From Saprospiraceae bacterium UBA6168 (GTDB lineage Bacteria; Bacteroidota; Bacteroidia; Chitinophagales; Saprospiraceae), in assembly GCA_002435785.1 (NCBI GenBank), contig DIUC01000017.1, forward strand, positions 1 to 64,000: 64,000 nt of DNA, written 5' to 3'. The notes beneath the pieces were generated by a model. It worked only from the letters and a program-made list of their open reading frames with translations, was not told the origin of the DNA and did no database searches. The translations under genes were made by a program, and so were the position numbers. Positions 1 to 8,239 of the stretch are shown piece after piece (positions within the stretch are counted from its first letter, which is position 1; every line of letters begins with the position of its first letter).

Positions 1-182
1 ACCGCTGGGGCGAGTCCGTTTACCAGTATTTTGATTTTCAGCCCAACGACCCTGCGACTGGATGGGACGGCACGCACCGTGGCCAGCCGATGAACGCTGC
101 GGTCTTCGTCTGGTTTGCGGAGGTGGCGTTCACAGACGGGACGGTGGAGCTGCTGAAGGGGGACGTGGTGCTGGTGAGGTGA
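1..182 (+). CDS. C-terminal end of a T9SS type B (gliding-motility-associated) sorting-domain protein, partial
   Basis: The gene enters from the left edge; its reading frame starts at base 3 and the TGA is at 180-182. The 59 visible residues begin RWGESVYQ, continue GWDGTHRGQPMNAAVFVW and end ELLKGDVVLVR. This is the standard close of the CHU_C / type B T9SS sorting domain (usually FDRWGE...GWDGT.RG...N.GVYVY...G.VTL.R). By family knowledge the protein is exported through the T9SS to the surface or medium. Nothing of the mature domains is visible, so its function is unknown. It lies upstream of another T9SS client on the same strand. Confidence 0.9.
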   Translation, partial: RWGESVYQYFDFQPNDPATGWDGTHRGQPMNAAVFVWFAEVAFTDGTVELLKGDVVLVR

Positions 183-328
183 GGGGGGGCCTTGGTCATT
201 GGGGGACATTGGTCATTGAGCGGCATTGTAAATGTCTCCAATTGTCATTCTTGCAAATAAGGGGTAGGATATTTTGGCCTGCGGCTGAATAAGGGTATTT
301 TTGGGCGAACGTAGCATCATCAAAGTTT

Positions 329-3300
329 ATGAATAGACGCATATATTTACTCACGGCACTACTTCTTGTGGTTTGGAACCTTGCCGAAGCGAAAAGGCCC
401 TGCTTCGCCGAAGCGGAGGCTTGCAACATGATCTCCATTACGGGAGTCACTACGCCTTGTACGGCGATACCACCCAACGGAGCGGTGGACATTACCGTTA
501 CGCCACCGGACAATTACACTTATGTTTGGTCGACCGGTGCAATTACGGAGGACATTATCGACCTGCCCGGTGGTATTTACACGGTGACGGTGACCCTGGC
601 GGGGAGTTCCACGGCCACGGCAGAGTTTATCGTGATAGCCTTCACTCCTGGGCCCCTTTCGGTGTCGGGGGTTGTTAACCCGGATACCTGTGGCCAGGGG
701 ATAGGGGGTATTAATCTTAGCGTGTTTGTGGGGTACCCACCTTTCAACTTCAACTGGAGCAACGGGGCACAGACGGAGGACCTTATTGGGTTGCCAGGAG
801 GCAGCACCTATTTTGTCACCGTCACGGATGACATCGGGGGGGTTCAGGTGCTTGATTTTTTCGTGCCCAATTACACAGGCTTTTTTAACAACAATATCAG
901 CAATTATTACTCGCTGCATTACTCCGATAACACTACCTGCAACAGCCCACCGAATGGTGTGATTGATTATACGCCACTCACTTCAATTCCTTTTAATTGG
1001 ATTTGGAACAATGGGGTCACTACGCCTGACAACCTAAATCTTCCCGCTGGAGTTTACGTTGCCACGGTCACGATGGGGAATTGTACGCAAAGCTGGAACC
1101 CGAGCGTGGCCATCTTCGACAGTCCTGACAACCCCGTGCTTGCGGTGGCTCCGGTCAACCCTATCTGTGGCCAGGCGAATGGCAGTATTTCCATGACGGT
1201 GACAGCGGGCGCTGCGCCATATACTTATGCTTGGAGCAATGGGGCCAGCACCGAGGACCTCTCCAATATTGTCGCTGGGGACTATTCCGTGACCGTCAAC
1301 GGTGCGAACGGCTGCATTGCCAATTCTAGCACCAACCTCGATGATATAAATATCAATTTTAGCATCTCGGGTACGGTGGTGGCTAATACTTCCTGCACCG
1401 TTGCCAACGGCAGCATTGCCACGAGCGTTTCACCAAGTCAAGCGCCACCGGGGCTTTCCTATACCTACGATTGGTCGAATGGGGCGCATACGCCCAATAT
1501 CGCTGGTCTGCAGTCCGGCAATTATACCGTGACCGTGACGCTGGGCATCTCCTGTTCTGCCAATTCGACCTTTTTTGTTGGAAATGGCTCGCAGGTACCG
1601 ACCCTTTCCTTTGCCATCACTGCGGAAAGCTGCCAAGGGCCCGGCAGTGTGAACCTCAGCGTGGCGGGTGGCACCGGGCCTTTTGGTTATTTGTGGAGCA
1701 ATTCTGCTACCACCGAGGACTTGCCTTCGGTGCCTGCGGGCAATTATGGGGTCACCGTAACAGCGGCAGATGGATGTACGGCTGTAGGCATGGCCAATGT
1801 GCTCGACAATAATACGGGAGCGGACACGACTTATGTGGCAGGTATTACTTGTGATACCTCAGCGGCAGGCATTTTTGTACTAACCCTAACAGGGCAGGAC
1901 GGCTGCGACAGCCTCATCATCACGACGGTAACTTATTCTGCTGCGGATACGACGGTGATATTTGGTATTTCTTGCGAAATAAACGATGCAGGGGTATTTG
2001 AGCAAAGCTTGATGAACCAGTATGGTTGCGATAGCACCGTTATCACGACCATTATTTATACGGGTTCTGATACGACGAGCATTTTGGGTATTTCTTGCGA
2101 TATAAACGAGGCAGGGGTATTTGAGCAAAGCTTGACAAACCAGTATGGTTGCGATAGTATTGTCATAACGACGATTACTTATGCCGCACCTGATACGACG
2201 GCTTTATTTGAAACTACTTGTGATATCAATGAGGCGGGGGTATTCGAGCAAACCTTGACCAATAGCAATGGTTGCGATAGCTTAATTATTACCACGATAA
2301 TCTATGCGGCAGCGGATTCAACGGCCCTATATGATACGTCCTGCGATTTAAGTGCTGTGGGGATATTCGAGCAGACGCTCATTAATTCCAATGGCTGCGA
2401 TAGTATCATCATTACCACGATTAGCTTTGCCGCAGGGGACACAACGGCGCTGTTTGATACTTCCTGTGATGTGAGCGATGTGGGGGTGTTCGAGCAGACC
2501 TTGACCAATGCCGATGGCTGCGACAGCGTGGTAATCACGACCATCACTTATGCCGCTGCGGATACGACGGCTTTTTTTGGAACTACTTGCGATAGCAATG
2601 TGGCTGGGGTGTTTGAACAAACGTTGACCAATGCCAATGGCTGCGACAGTGTGGCAATCACGACTATAACGCTTGTGGCTGCGGATACGACTGAATTGTT
2701 CGGTACTTCCTGCAATCCAGCAAGCGTTGGGGTATTTGTGCAGAGCTTGGTGAATCAAGGCGGCTGTGATAGCATTGTGGTTATGACGGTGACTTATTCG
2801 CTGAGCGACACGACATTGCTACATGCTACAACCTGCGATCCGGCACAGGCGGGTAGCTTCGTGCAGGACCTGACGACAACGGAAGGTTGCGATAGCGTAG
2901 TCATTACTACGGTGGTGTTAGCGCCTCCGTCCAGTACGGCCCTCACCGCTACGACTTGTGACCCCTTGCAGGCGGGAACATTCACACAAACGCTGACCAA
3001 CTGGCAGGGCTGCGACAGCGTGGTGACGACGACCGTGATGCTTTTGCCTTCGTCCAGCAGCAATGTCACGACCACTACTTGCGAACCTTCGCAGGCGGGA
3101 ACATTCACGCAGACGATGACCAACTGGCAGGGATGCGATAGTGTAGTAACTGTCACAGTGAGCCTACTGCCGAATAGCACTTCGGCATTGCAGGGTCATT
3201 TCTGTGAAGGCGGGAGCTATATTTTTAATGGAATGGTACTGGATGCCCCCGGCATATATACAACAAACTATCCAGCGTCGAATGGTTGCGACAGCATTGT

Positions 3301-3760
3301 GACGCTCACACTATCGGCTTTGCCCACAAGCCCTATCACCAATATAGCACTGGAAGTGTTACAAGGATATGTTCACAACGGCAACGTCATTGTCGCCGAT
3401 ACGGTGCTGGAGGAGCATTTCATAAACATATATGGTTGCGACAGCACCGTGGTAACTAAGTTCACCATACTGCCCAATGCCACATATTCGCTGGTGGAGC
3501 AATGGCAGTTAGAGGTAGTGCCGAACCCCACGGACGGTATTTTAAGGGTTCAGTTCCATTTGCCACAGCCAGGAACATTAAGCCTGCGCATTTGGGACAT
3601 GATGGGCCGTGAGATGGCGCAAGATTTTGGGCGAGAGATGCTTTATGGCACTGGCGACCACAACTTGATGCTGGATGCGACCGATTGGCCATCCGGATTA
3701 TACCTGGTGCAATTCAAATCGGCAAATGGCACGGCAGCATTGAAATTGGTGGTGGAGTAA
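329..3760 (+). CDS. Large surface protein: SprB-like repeats, 41-residue Cys repeats, T9SS type A sorting domain
   Basis: 1143 residues. An N-terminal signal peptide (MNRRIYLLTALLLVVWNLAEA) is followed by about six SprB-type repeats (residues ~34-490). Each has the pattern C...NG.I...V, then YxWSNGA.TED, then L..G.Y.VTVT. From residue 499 there are eleven tandem units of exactly 41 residues, each with one TCD-type and one GCDS cysteine, followed by two degenerate units. The last ~80 residues (EVVPNPTDG..., ending AALKLVVE) are a type A T9SS sorting domain. By family knowledge SprB-type proteins are surface adhesins used in gliding or attachment. The paired cysteines suggest one disulphide per 41-residue unit (inference). 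The upstream region 183-328 shows no other gene. Confidence 0.88.
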   Translation: MNRRIYLLTALLLVVWNLAEAKRPCFAEAEACNMISITGVTTPCTAIPPNGAVDITVTPPDNYTYVWSTGAITEDIIDLPGGIYTVTVTLAGSSTATAEFIVIAFTPGPLSVSGVVNPDTCGQGIGGINLSVFVGYPPFNFNWSNGAQTEDLIGLPGGSTYFVTVTDDIGGVQVLDFFVPNYTGFFNNNISNYYSLHYSDNTTCNSPPNGVIDYTPLTSIPFNWIWNNGVTTPDNLNLPAGVYVATVTMGNCTQSWNPSVAIFDSPDNPVLAVAPVNPICGQANGSISMTVTAGAAPYTYAWSNGASTEDLSNIVAGDYSVTVNGANGCIANSSTNLDDININFSISGTVVANTSCTVANGSIATSVSPSQAPPGLSYTYDWSNGAHTPNIAGLQSGNYTVTVTLGISCSANSTFFVGNGSQVPTLSFAITAESCQGPGSVNLSVAGGTGPFGYLWSNSATTEDLPSVPAGNYGVTVTAADGCTAVGMANVLDNNTGADTTYVAGITCDTSAAGIFVLTLTGQDGCDSLIITTVTYSAADTTVIFGISCEINDAGVFEQSLMNQYGCDSTVITTIIYTGSDTTSILGISCDINEAGVFEQSLTNQYGCDSIVITTITYAAPDTTALFETTCDINEAGVFEQTLTNSNGCDSLIITTIIYAAADSTALYDTSCDLSAVGIFEQTLINSNGCDSIIITTISFAAGDTTALFDTSCDVSDVGVFEQTLTNADGCDSVVITTITYAAADTTAFFGTTCDSNVAGVFEQTLTNANGCDSVAITTITLVAADTTELFGTSCNPASVGVFVQSLVNQGGCDSIVVMTVTYSLSDTTLLHATTCDPAQAGSFVQDLTTTEGCDSVVITTVVLAPPSSTALTATTCDPLQAGTFTQTLTNWQGCDSVVTTTVMLLPSSSSNVTTTTCEPSQAGTFTQTMTNWQGCDSVVTVTVSLLPNSTSALQGHFCEGGSYIFNGMVLDAPGIYTTNYPASNGCDSIVTLTLSALPTSPITNIALEVLQGYVHNGNVIVADTVLEEHFINIYGCDSTVVTKFTILPNATYSLVEQWQLEVVPNPTDGILRVQFHLPQPGTLSLRIWDMMGREMAQDFGREMLYGTGDHNLMLDATDWPSGLYLVQFKSANGTAALKLVVE
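1823..3175 (+). repeat. Eleven in-frame 123-bp tandem repeats inside the surface protein gene
   Basis: Each unit encodes 41 residues starting D(T/S)T or SS(T/S), with cysteine at unit positions 10 and 28. Units 2 and 3 (1946-2191) are nearly identical in DNA, while units 9-11 have diverged, so copy number probably changes by slippage or recombination. Two looser units follow to about 3470. Confidence 0.9.
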
Positions 3761-3785
3761 ATCGTGGAGAAGATAAAATCAGCGT

Positions 3786-3824
3786 AAACAAGAAAGGCGG
3801 CCATTTTGGCCGCCTTTCTTGTTT
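3786..3824. terminator. Bidirectional intrinsic terminator between convergent genes
   Basis: A perfect 17-bp stem (3786-3802 with 3808-3824) has a 5-nt loop. It is A-rich on its left foot and T-rich on its right, so it can end both the plus-strand surface protein gene (stop at 3760) and the minus-strand PspA-like gene (stop at 3829). Confidence 0.85.
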
Positions 3825-3828
3825 CTGC

Positions 3829-4842
3829 TTAGTTGAAGAGGTTGTCGTAGGACTCCCCGCTTCCCCTACCCTGCTTTTCGGGCCGGGAGGTGGGTCGGTT
3901 GAGGTCGAGGGTATCGCTGGAAGTCGTTTTGGGGCCGAGCAGCATCAGGGTGCTTTTCTCTTCCCATTCCTCCAGCATTTTAAGGCCCTCTTCCTGGAAA
4001 ACGCCTTGTTGCAGGTCAATGGAGTCCATGAAGCTGGCAGACATTTCCATGAAGCGCTCCATTTCGCCCACTTTGTTGGCCACATCGTCGGCTATGTTCT
4101 CGATGGCCGCATCGAACATGGCACGCTTGTCGGGGTCGCCGGAGATGACGCTCATGGCCGACTTCATGGCCGAGTGCGATGCCCGGATGGCCTTGCGCTC
4201 CTGCTCTTTCAGCTTGACTTGGTCTTTCGTGTCCTCGAGCAGGATTTCGGAGTTCTTGTACATCTTGTCGAGGATGCGGTAGAGGATTTCCATTTTGGCA
4301 TGGAGCGCTGCGTATTTCTCGTTGGTATCCTGCAAGCGAGCAGCTTTGCGGGTAGCGAGCACCACTTGGCTTTCGTTGTTTTGTTGCTTCGCAACGCTTG
4401 CCAACTTTAAGCTACTGGAAATTTCCCGGTTGTTCTCCTCCATCAGGGTGCTCATCTTGCGGATTTGCCCCTTGAGGTTGCCGATTTGCTTGCTCATCTT
4501 GCCGAGGTTGTCCTCAAGGTCTTCCACATAGCTTTTGAGGATGCCTATGGGGTCAATCTGCACAAAAACGCCTGTCACCGAGCGCATAACGCTCTTGTAC
4601 ATGTACCAGATGAGGTTGCGCATCTTGGGGTCAAGAATGATGTAGATTAGGGCGGCCAGCGCCATCAGCATCAGCACGAGGTACAGGGTGTTGGCGGCGA
4701 GTGCCAGGATTGCCGCCATGTTGACGGCCAGCAAATAGCCCAAACCACCCAGCACTGCTGTCAGGAAGATGGCACCAGTCATGCCTTCGGGCCGCTTCCA
4801 GAATGATTTTTTCTCGTAGGTCGGAGGTGCGATATCGGACAT
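3829..4842 (-). CDS. Membrane-anchored PspA/IM30-like coiled-coil protein
   Basis: 337 residues. Two hydrophobic segments (about residues 23-44 and 46-70) are followed by a long charged helical region (~95-240) beginning DPIGILKSYVEDLEDNLGKM. That opening resembles the start of PspA/Vipp1 proteins, which self-assemble on stressed membranes. Unlike ordinary PspA, this protein carries its own membrane anchor, and its tail (300-337) is polar and probably disordered. A role in membrane-stress protection or membrane organisation is inference; a plain coiled-coil membrane protein remains possible. It converges on the surface protein gene across a shared terminator. Confidence 0.6.
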   Translation of the reverse strand: MSDIAPPTYEKKSFWKRPEGMTGAIFLTAVLGGLGYLLAVNMAAILALAANTLYLVLMLMALAALIYIILDPKMRNLIWYMYKSVMRSVTGVFVQIDPIGILKSYVEDLEDNLGKMSKQIGNLKGQIRKMSTLMEENNREISSSLKLASVAKQQNNESQVVLATRKAARLQDTNEKYAALHAKMEILYRILDKMYKNSEILLEDTKDQVKLKEQERKAIRASHSAMKSAMSVISGDPDKRAMFDAAIENIADDVANKVGEMERFMEMSASFMDSIDLQQGVFQEEGLKMLEEWEEKSTLMLLGPKTTSSDTLDLNRPTSRPEKQGRGSGESYDNLFN

Positions 4843-4978
4843 ATTTTAATGGTTGAATTGTTTGATTGTTAAATTGTTGGACAAAGTAAATTGGAAACTG
4901 GAGATTTTGGTAATAATAACTCGTCTATCCCCGGTTTTTTCGGACGAAAGGCTCATGGCAACCGAATTTTGCATCAAA

Positions 4979-5503
4979 TCAGCATAATTTGCGCATCAGC
5001 AAGTCGGTTTGCAAGTCGGTGCCTAATAGGAACGGGTGACTGCCGAAAACCTCAAACCCATGTTTTTTGTAAAAACGGATGGCCCGTGGGTTTTCTTCCC
5101 AAACACCCAACCAAACAAAATCGTATTGGTGCGCCCCGGCCACCTCAAATGCTTTTTCCAGCAATGCCTCGCCAACGCCGCTCCCATAATAGGCCGAAAG
5201 GCTATAAATCCGCTGTATTTCGAGGCAATTGTCCCCAAAGGCTTCTGTCTGAGCAGGTGGGTGGTTTACCTTCAAATAGCCCGCAACCTGACCGCCCCTT
5301 TTTGCAAAATAAAACGCCGAAGCCGGGGAGTCGAGTTCTTGCGCCAGCAAGGCCGGTTCAAATGCCATTGCCACATATTTATCGAAATCGGCTTTGTTGG
5401 TTTGCGCAGCAAATGCTTCCGTGAAGGCTTGCAGGCCCACCTCCCGCAAAAGTGGCAAGTCGTCCAACTGGCATTGCTCCAATTTATACCTCTTTTTGCT
5501 CAA
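4979..5503 (-). CDS. GNAT family N-acetyltransferase
   Basis: 174 residues, full length for a single GNAT domain. It shows the beta4 strand (AGYLKVN), the acetyl-CoA-binding signature in the form YYGSGVGEALLEKAFE (RxxGxG variant), and the late N...A..FYKK.GF motif (ENPRAIRFYKKHGFEVFG). These are characteristic of the fold that transfers acetyl from acetyl-CoA to an amine. The substrate cannot be told; close relatives are often annotated as RimI- or spermidine-type. It starts at ATG and stands alone, 84 bp from folD on the same strand. Confidence 0.85.
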   Translation of the reverse strand: MSKKRYKLEQCQLDDLPLLREVGLQAFTEAFAAQTNKADFDKYVAMAFEPALLAQELDSPASAFYFAKRGGQVAGYLKVNHPPAQTEAFGDNCLEIQRIYSLSAYYGSGVGEALLEKAFEVAGAHQYDFVWLGVWEENPRAIRFYKKHGFEVFGSHPFLLGTDLQTDLLMRKLC

Positions 5504-5586
5504 GACCTACTTTTGGTTATCGTTAAAAAAACAACCTGAACCACTGCCCACTCAAACCCTCAAACCCCCAAACCCTCAATCCCCCT

Positions 5587-6468
5587 TCACCCATAAATCT
5601 CCTTCCGGCTCGCCTTCAACGTGTTCATTATCAGCGACATGACCGTCATCGGGCCCACGCCGCCGGGTACGGGCGTGATGAAACTGCACTTGGGTGCCAC
5701 TTCGTCGTAGGCCACGTCGCCCACGAGGCGGGAACCTTTCGGGTGCGACGGGTCGTCAATTCGGTTGATGCCGACGTCAATCACCACAGCACCATCTTTC
5801 ACCATATCGGCAGTCACGAACTCCGGCTTGCCAATGGCCGCTACAATGATGTCTGCTCCACGCACGATGTCCGCCATGTTGCGGGTGCGGCTGTGCACAA
5901 GCGTCACGGTGCAGTCGCCGACCTTGCCCTTGCGGGAGAGCAGGATGGCCATCGGCGTACCGACGATGTTGCTGCGGCCAATGACCACGGCGGTCTTGCC
6001 CGCCGTCTCCACGCCGTAGCGTTCGAGCATGGTCATGATGCCAAATGGCGTGGCGGGCAGGTAGCTCGGCAGCCCCAGTGCCATGCGCCCAAAGTTGACG
6101 GGATGGAAGCCGTCCACGTCCTTTTTCGGGTCAATGGCCAGCGTGATATGGTCTTCGTTGATGTGCTTTGGGAGCGGCAATTGGACGATGAAGCCGTCCA
6201 CGTCGGGGTCGTTGTTCAACCCGGCCACTACTTCCAACAATTCTGCCTCGGTGGTGGTGGCGTCCTTGCGGAGGAGGGTGGATTTGAAGCCCACATCTTC
6301 GCAAGATTTTACTTTGTTGCGGACATAGACTTGGCTGGCAGGGTCGTCGCCTACGAGCACAGCGGCCAAGTGCGGGATTTTGCCGCCTTTGGACTTGATT
6401 TCGTTTACTTGCTCCGCAATTTCCGACTTGATGATTTCGGAGAGTTTTTTTCCGTCAATGATGGTCAT
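5587..6468 (-). CDS. folD: Bifunctional methylenetetrahydrofolate dehydrogenase / methenyltetrahydrofolate cyclohydrolase
   Basis: 293 residues from the ATG at 6468 (MTIIDGKKLSEIIK). A longer reading frame exists upstream, but the extra 27 residues are not FolD-like. Key signatures are YVRNKVKSCEDVGF (active-site Lys), DVDGFHPVNFGRM, VIGRSNIVGTP (NADP-binding loop) and PGGVGPMT near the end. The enzyme oxidises 5,10-methylene-THF and hydrolyses the methenyl form to 10-formyl-THF, supplying one-carbon units for purines and formyl-Met-tRNA in the cytoplasm. Length is normal for the family. Confidence 0.97.
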   Translation of the reverse strand: MTIIDGKKLSEIIKSEIAEQVNEIKSKGGKIPHLAAVLVGDDPASQVYVRNKVKSCEDVGFKSTLLRKDATTTEAELLEVVAGLNNDPDVDGFIVQLPLPKHINEDHITLAIDPKKDVDGFHPVNFGRMALGLPSYLPATPFGIMTMLERYGVETAGKTAVVIGRSNIVGTPMAILLSRKGKVGDCTVTLVHSRTRNMADIVRGADIIVAAIGKPEFVTADMVKDGAVVIDVGINRIDDPSHPKGSRLVGDVAYDEVAPKCSFITPVPGGVGPMTVMSLIMNTLKASRKEIYG

Positions 6469-6640
6469 AACTTGATTTGGATTTGGCTGGAATGTCTGTG
6501 TTTGTAAAAATGCCAAGCTGCGAACTCCTTGTAATAAACTGATTTTCAACTGTTTGCAAAAAAAGCCAACTACAAATAGCCCCCAATGGCATTGGAGGCG
6601 CTAATTTAGCAAAAGCGGGAAAGTACGGCAGAAAAAAGGT

Positions 6641-7636
6641 TCAGGCTGCTTGGACTTTGGCAAATTCGGGGCTGGCAAAATGCAGATGGCCTTGGTTCAT
6701 CCATTTCAGGCATTGCGCCATTGCGAAGTATAGATAGCCTTCGTTGTTCTTGAAAATGCCCAAGCGGTGGTTGGTACGCTGCATCAAGTCCGCATAAAAA
6801 GTCCAAGCTGGGTTGGAGGGCGACAGGGGAACCTTCAAAGGCTTGAGGATTCCAGCATCCAAGGCCAGACCGATTTCCAGGTTGGCGGCGGTATTGGCAT
6901 GAACCCATTCCACAAAATCCGGCCCTTCAACTTTGCGGTAGTTCCTGAGCAGTTCCCAAGTGGCCGAAAAGTAGGAAAGCGTGTCATTGCGTTGCGCCTC
7001 AAATGCTGCTTGGAAGGACTGCTGTGGGGCCTCCGCTCCTTCGTTCGTATTTGCGCCAGCGACCCAATTCTCGTAAGCCCATGCAGCGAAGTTTTGTGCT
7101 GCTTGCAGGTTGAACCCACAGGCATACAACATGGCCAAATGCAGTTTCACAGCCGTGCTGAACTTGCCATTGAACGACCACCTGCTTTGCCGGTCGGACA
7201 GTATGCGCAAAATCAGCCGGGACGACGCCAAGTATTGCCGCTCAATGACGGGGGTGATTGGGCTGGCAGTTGGCCCAACGACGTTTGGTTGAAGGTTCAA
7301 AAAATGGACGGAGTTGTTGGGGAGCCACCTGTGGTGTTTTGGAAAGCCAACCGGGTATTCGGGTACGTTCAGCAGGGAGGGCTTCGCCTCGAAATATTGT
7401 TGAAAATGCTCTAAAAGGTTGGGCTTCAACATGTTTTCCAACAGAAATTCGGTGGATTTGAACGAAAGGCGAAGGTTTGGGCCTCGTTCCCAACTGCGTT
7501 CAAAGTAGAAGGATTCAGCAACGCCGGTTTGCAGTACAACTTCAATATAGGGCTTCACGGCTTTTGTCAGCAATGCCTCCCAAGGCTCGTTGTAATGCAG
7601 GCAAACGGTCAACCATTGGGTTGCGTTTATAGCCAT
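6641..7636 (-). CDS. Stand-alone thiopeptide-type bacteriocin biosynthesis (LanB C-terminal-like) protein
   Basis: 331 residues from ATG 7636 (MAINATQWLTVCLHYNEP). The opening W...CLHYNEPWEALL, the I.P.I segment, and FYFERSWERGPNLRLSFK match the start of the lantibiotic dehydratase C-terminal (SpaB_C / TIGR03891-like) domain, where FFIRY...GPHLRLR is typical. In full LanB enzymes this domain eliminates glutamate from glutamylated Ser/Thr; some systems encode it as a separate protein. No LanB N-terminal partner, cyclase, transporter or clear precursor lies next to it. It may act on a peptide encoded elsewhere, or may have another role. No Shine-Dalgarno is visible, as usual here. Confidence 0.65.
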   Translation of the reverse strand: MAINATQWLTVCLHYNEPWEALLTKAVKPYIEVVLQTGVAESFYFERSWERGPNLRLSFKSTEFLLENMLKPNLLEHFQQYFEAKPSLLNVPEYPVGFPKHHRWLPNNSVHFLNLQPNVVGPTASPITPVIERQYLASSRLILRILSDRQSRWSFNGKFSTAVKLHLAMLYACGFNLQAAQNFAAWAYENWVAGANTNEGAEAPQQSFQAAFEAQRNDTLSYFSATWELLRNYRKVEGPDFVEWVHANTAANLEIGLALDAGILKPLKVPLSPSNPAWTFYADLMQRTNHRLGIFKNNEGYLYFAMAQCLKWMNQGHLHFASPEFAKVQAA

Positions 7637-7737
7637 TGGATTATAATTTTTTTCAGACCAAATTTTTGGGGATAGCAATCAATTGGTCTTAAGCCTTTAA
7701 ATTTCATGAAATGCCTTCATGTCGGGTTTAGGGTGAG

Positions 7738-7941
7738 ATGAACCATGAAAGTCCGCTTTTGGCTTTGTACGAAGGCTTCGAGAAAAAGATTCAACACTTG
7801 ATTTTTTTTCTGAGACATGAGCGCCTCAGTTGCGCAGTTTTGGAAAAGACTCAATTGATGTTGGACGAGCTGGGCGAGAAAATATCCAAGGTCAGCGAAG
7901 CCGTTGAATACATCGAAAACGATGCGGAGAACCAGAAATAG
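7738..7941 (+). CDS. Small hypothetical helical protein divergent from the LanB-C-like gene
   Basis: 67 residues (MNHESPLLALYEGFEKKI... ending AENQK), ATG start, 101 bp from the start of the divergently transcribed LanB-C-like gene. The sequence is charged, predicted helical, with a short hydrophobic patch (LIFFL) and one Cys. I recognise no family. It lacks the Ser/Thr/Cys-rich core and GG/GA leader cleavage site expected of a lanthipeptide precursor, so a substrate role is not supported. Its codon use looks coding, but at this length it may be spurious. Confidence 0.45.
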   Translation: MNHESPLLALYEGFEKKIQHLIFFLRHERLSCAVLEKTQLMLDELGEKISKVSEAVEYIENDAENQK

Positions 7942-8002
7942 GAGAAGGGAAAGGGAAAAAGTGGGGTGTTAAGAAAATTTAAGATGTCAGCATCGCCGTA
8001 AA

Positions 8003-8109
8003 ACATCCCCCTACCCCCCTTCTAAGGGGGAATTTATGTCTGCTATCATTCACATTTTATGCAATTTAGCAGGTTCAAATTCCCCCTTTGAAGGGGGTAA
8101 GGGGGATGT
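8003..8109. repeat. 107-bp element with 33-bp terminal inverted repeats
   Basis: The left arm (8003-8035) and right arm (8077-8109) are inverted copies with few mismatches. Each reads ACATCCCCCT, then a C-rich stretch, then AAGGGGGAATTT. They enclose a 41-bp A+T-rich core. It looks like a MITE-type or REP-type intergenic repeat; no coding capacity. Confidence 0.75.
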
Positions 8110-8156
8110 CCTCTCGGATAAGGACAACGTGAAAGTTTATTTTACACCTTAAATAA

Positions 8157-8230
8157 AGAATGGAGAATTATTCGAATGGGGGGCAAAAAATAAAGTAATT
8201 CAGCCCTCCACTCTACTAATTCTCCATTCT
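8157..8230. repeat. 14-bp perfect inverted repeat pair around 46 bp
   Basis: AGAATGGAGAATTA (8157-8170) pairs with its exact complement at 8217-8230, just after the stop of the minus-strand gene ending at 8240. There is no strong T-run, so a terminator role is weak; it may be the remains of a small mobile repeat. Confidence 0.6.
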
Positions 8231-8239
8231 CAATTAACA

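Noticed and set aside
5743..6507. 254-codon plus-strand frame opposite folD
   Set aside because: Antisense shadow; the FolD motifs are unambiguous on the minus strand.
7738..7941. Lanthipeptide precursor for the LanB-C-like protein
   Set aside because: Lacks a Ser/Thr/Cys-rich core, has one Cys and is uniformly helical and charged; divergent rather than co-directional.
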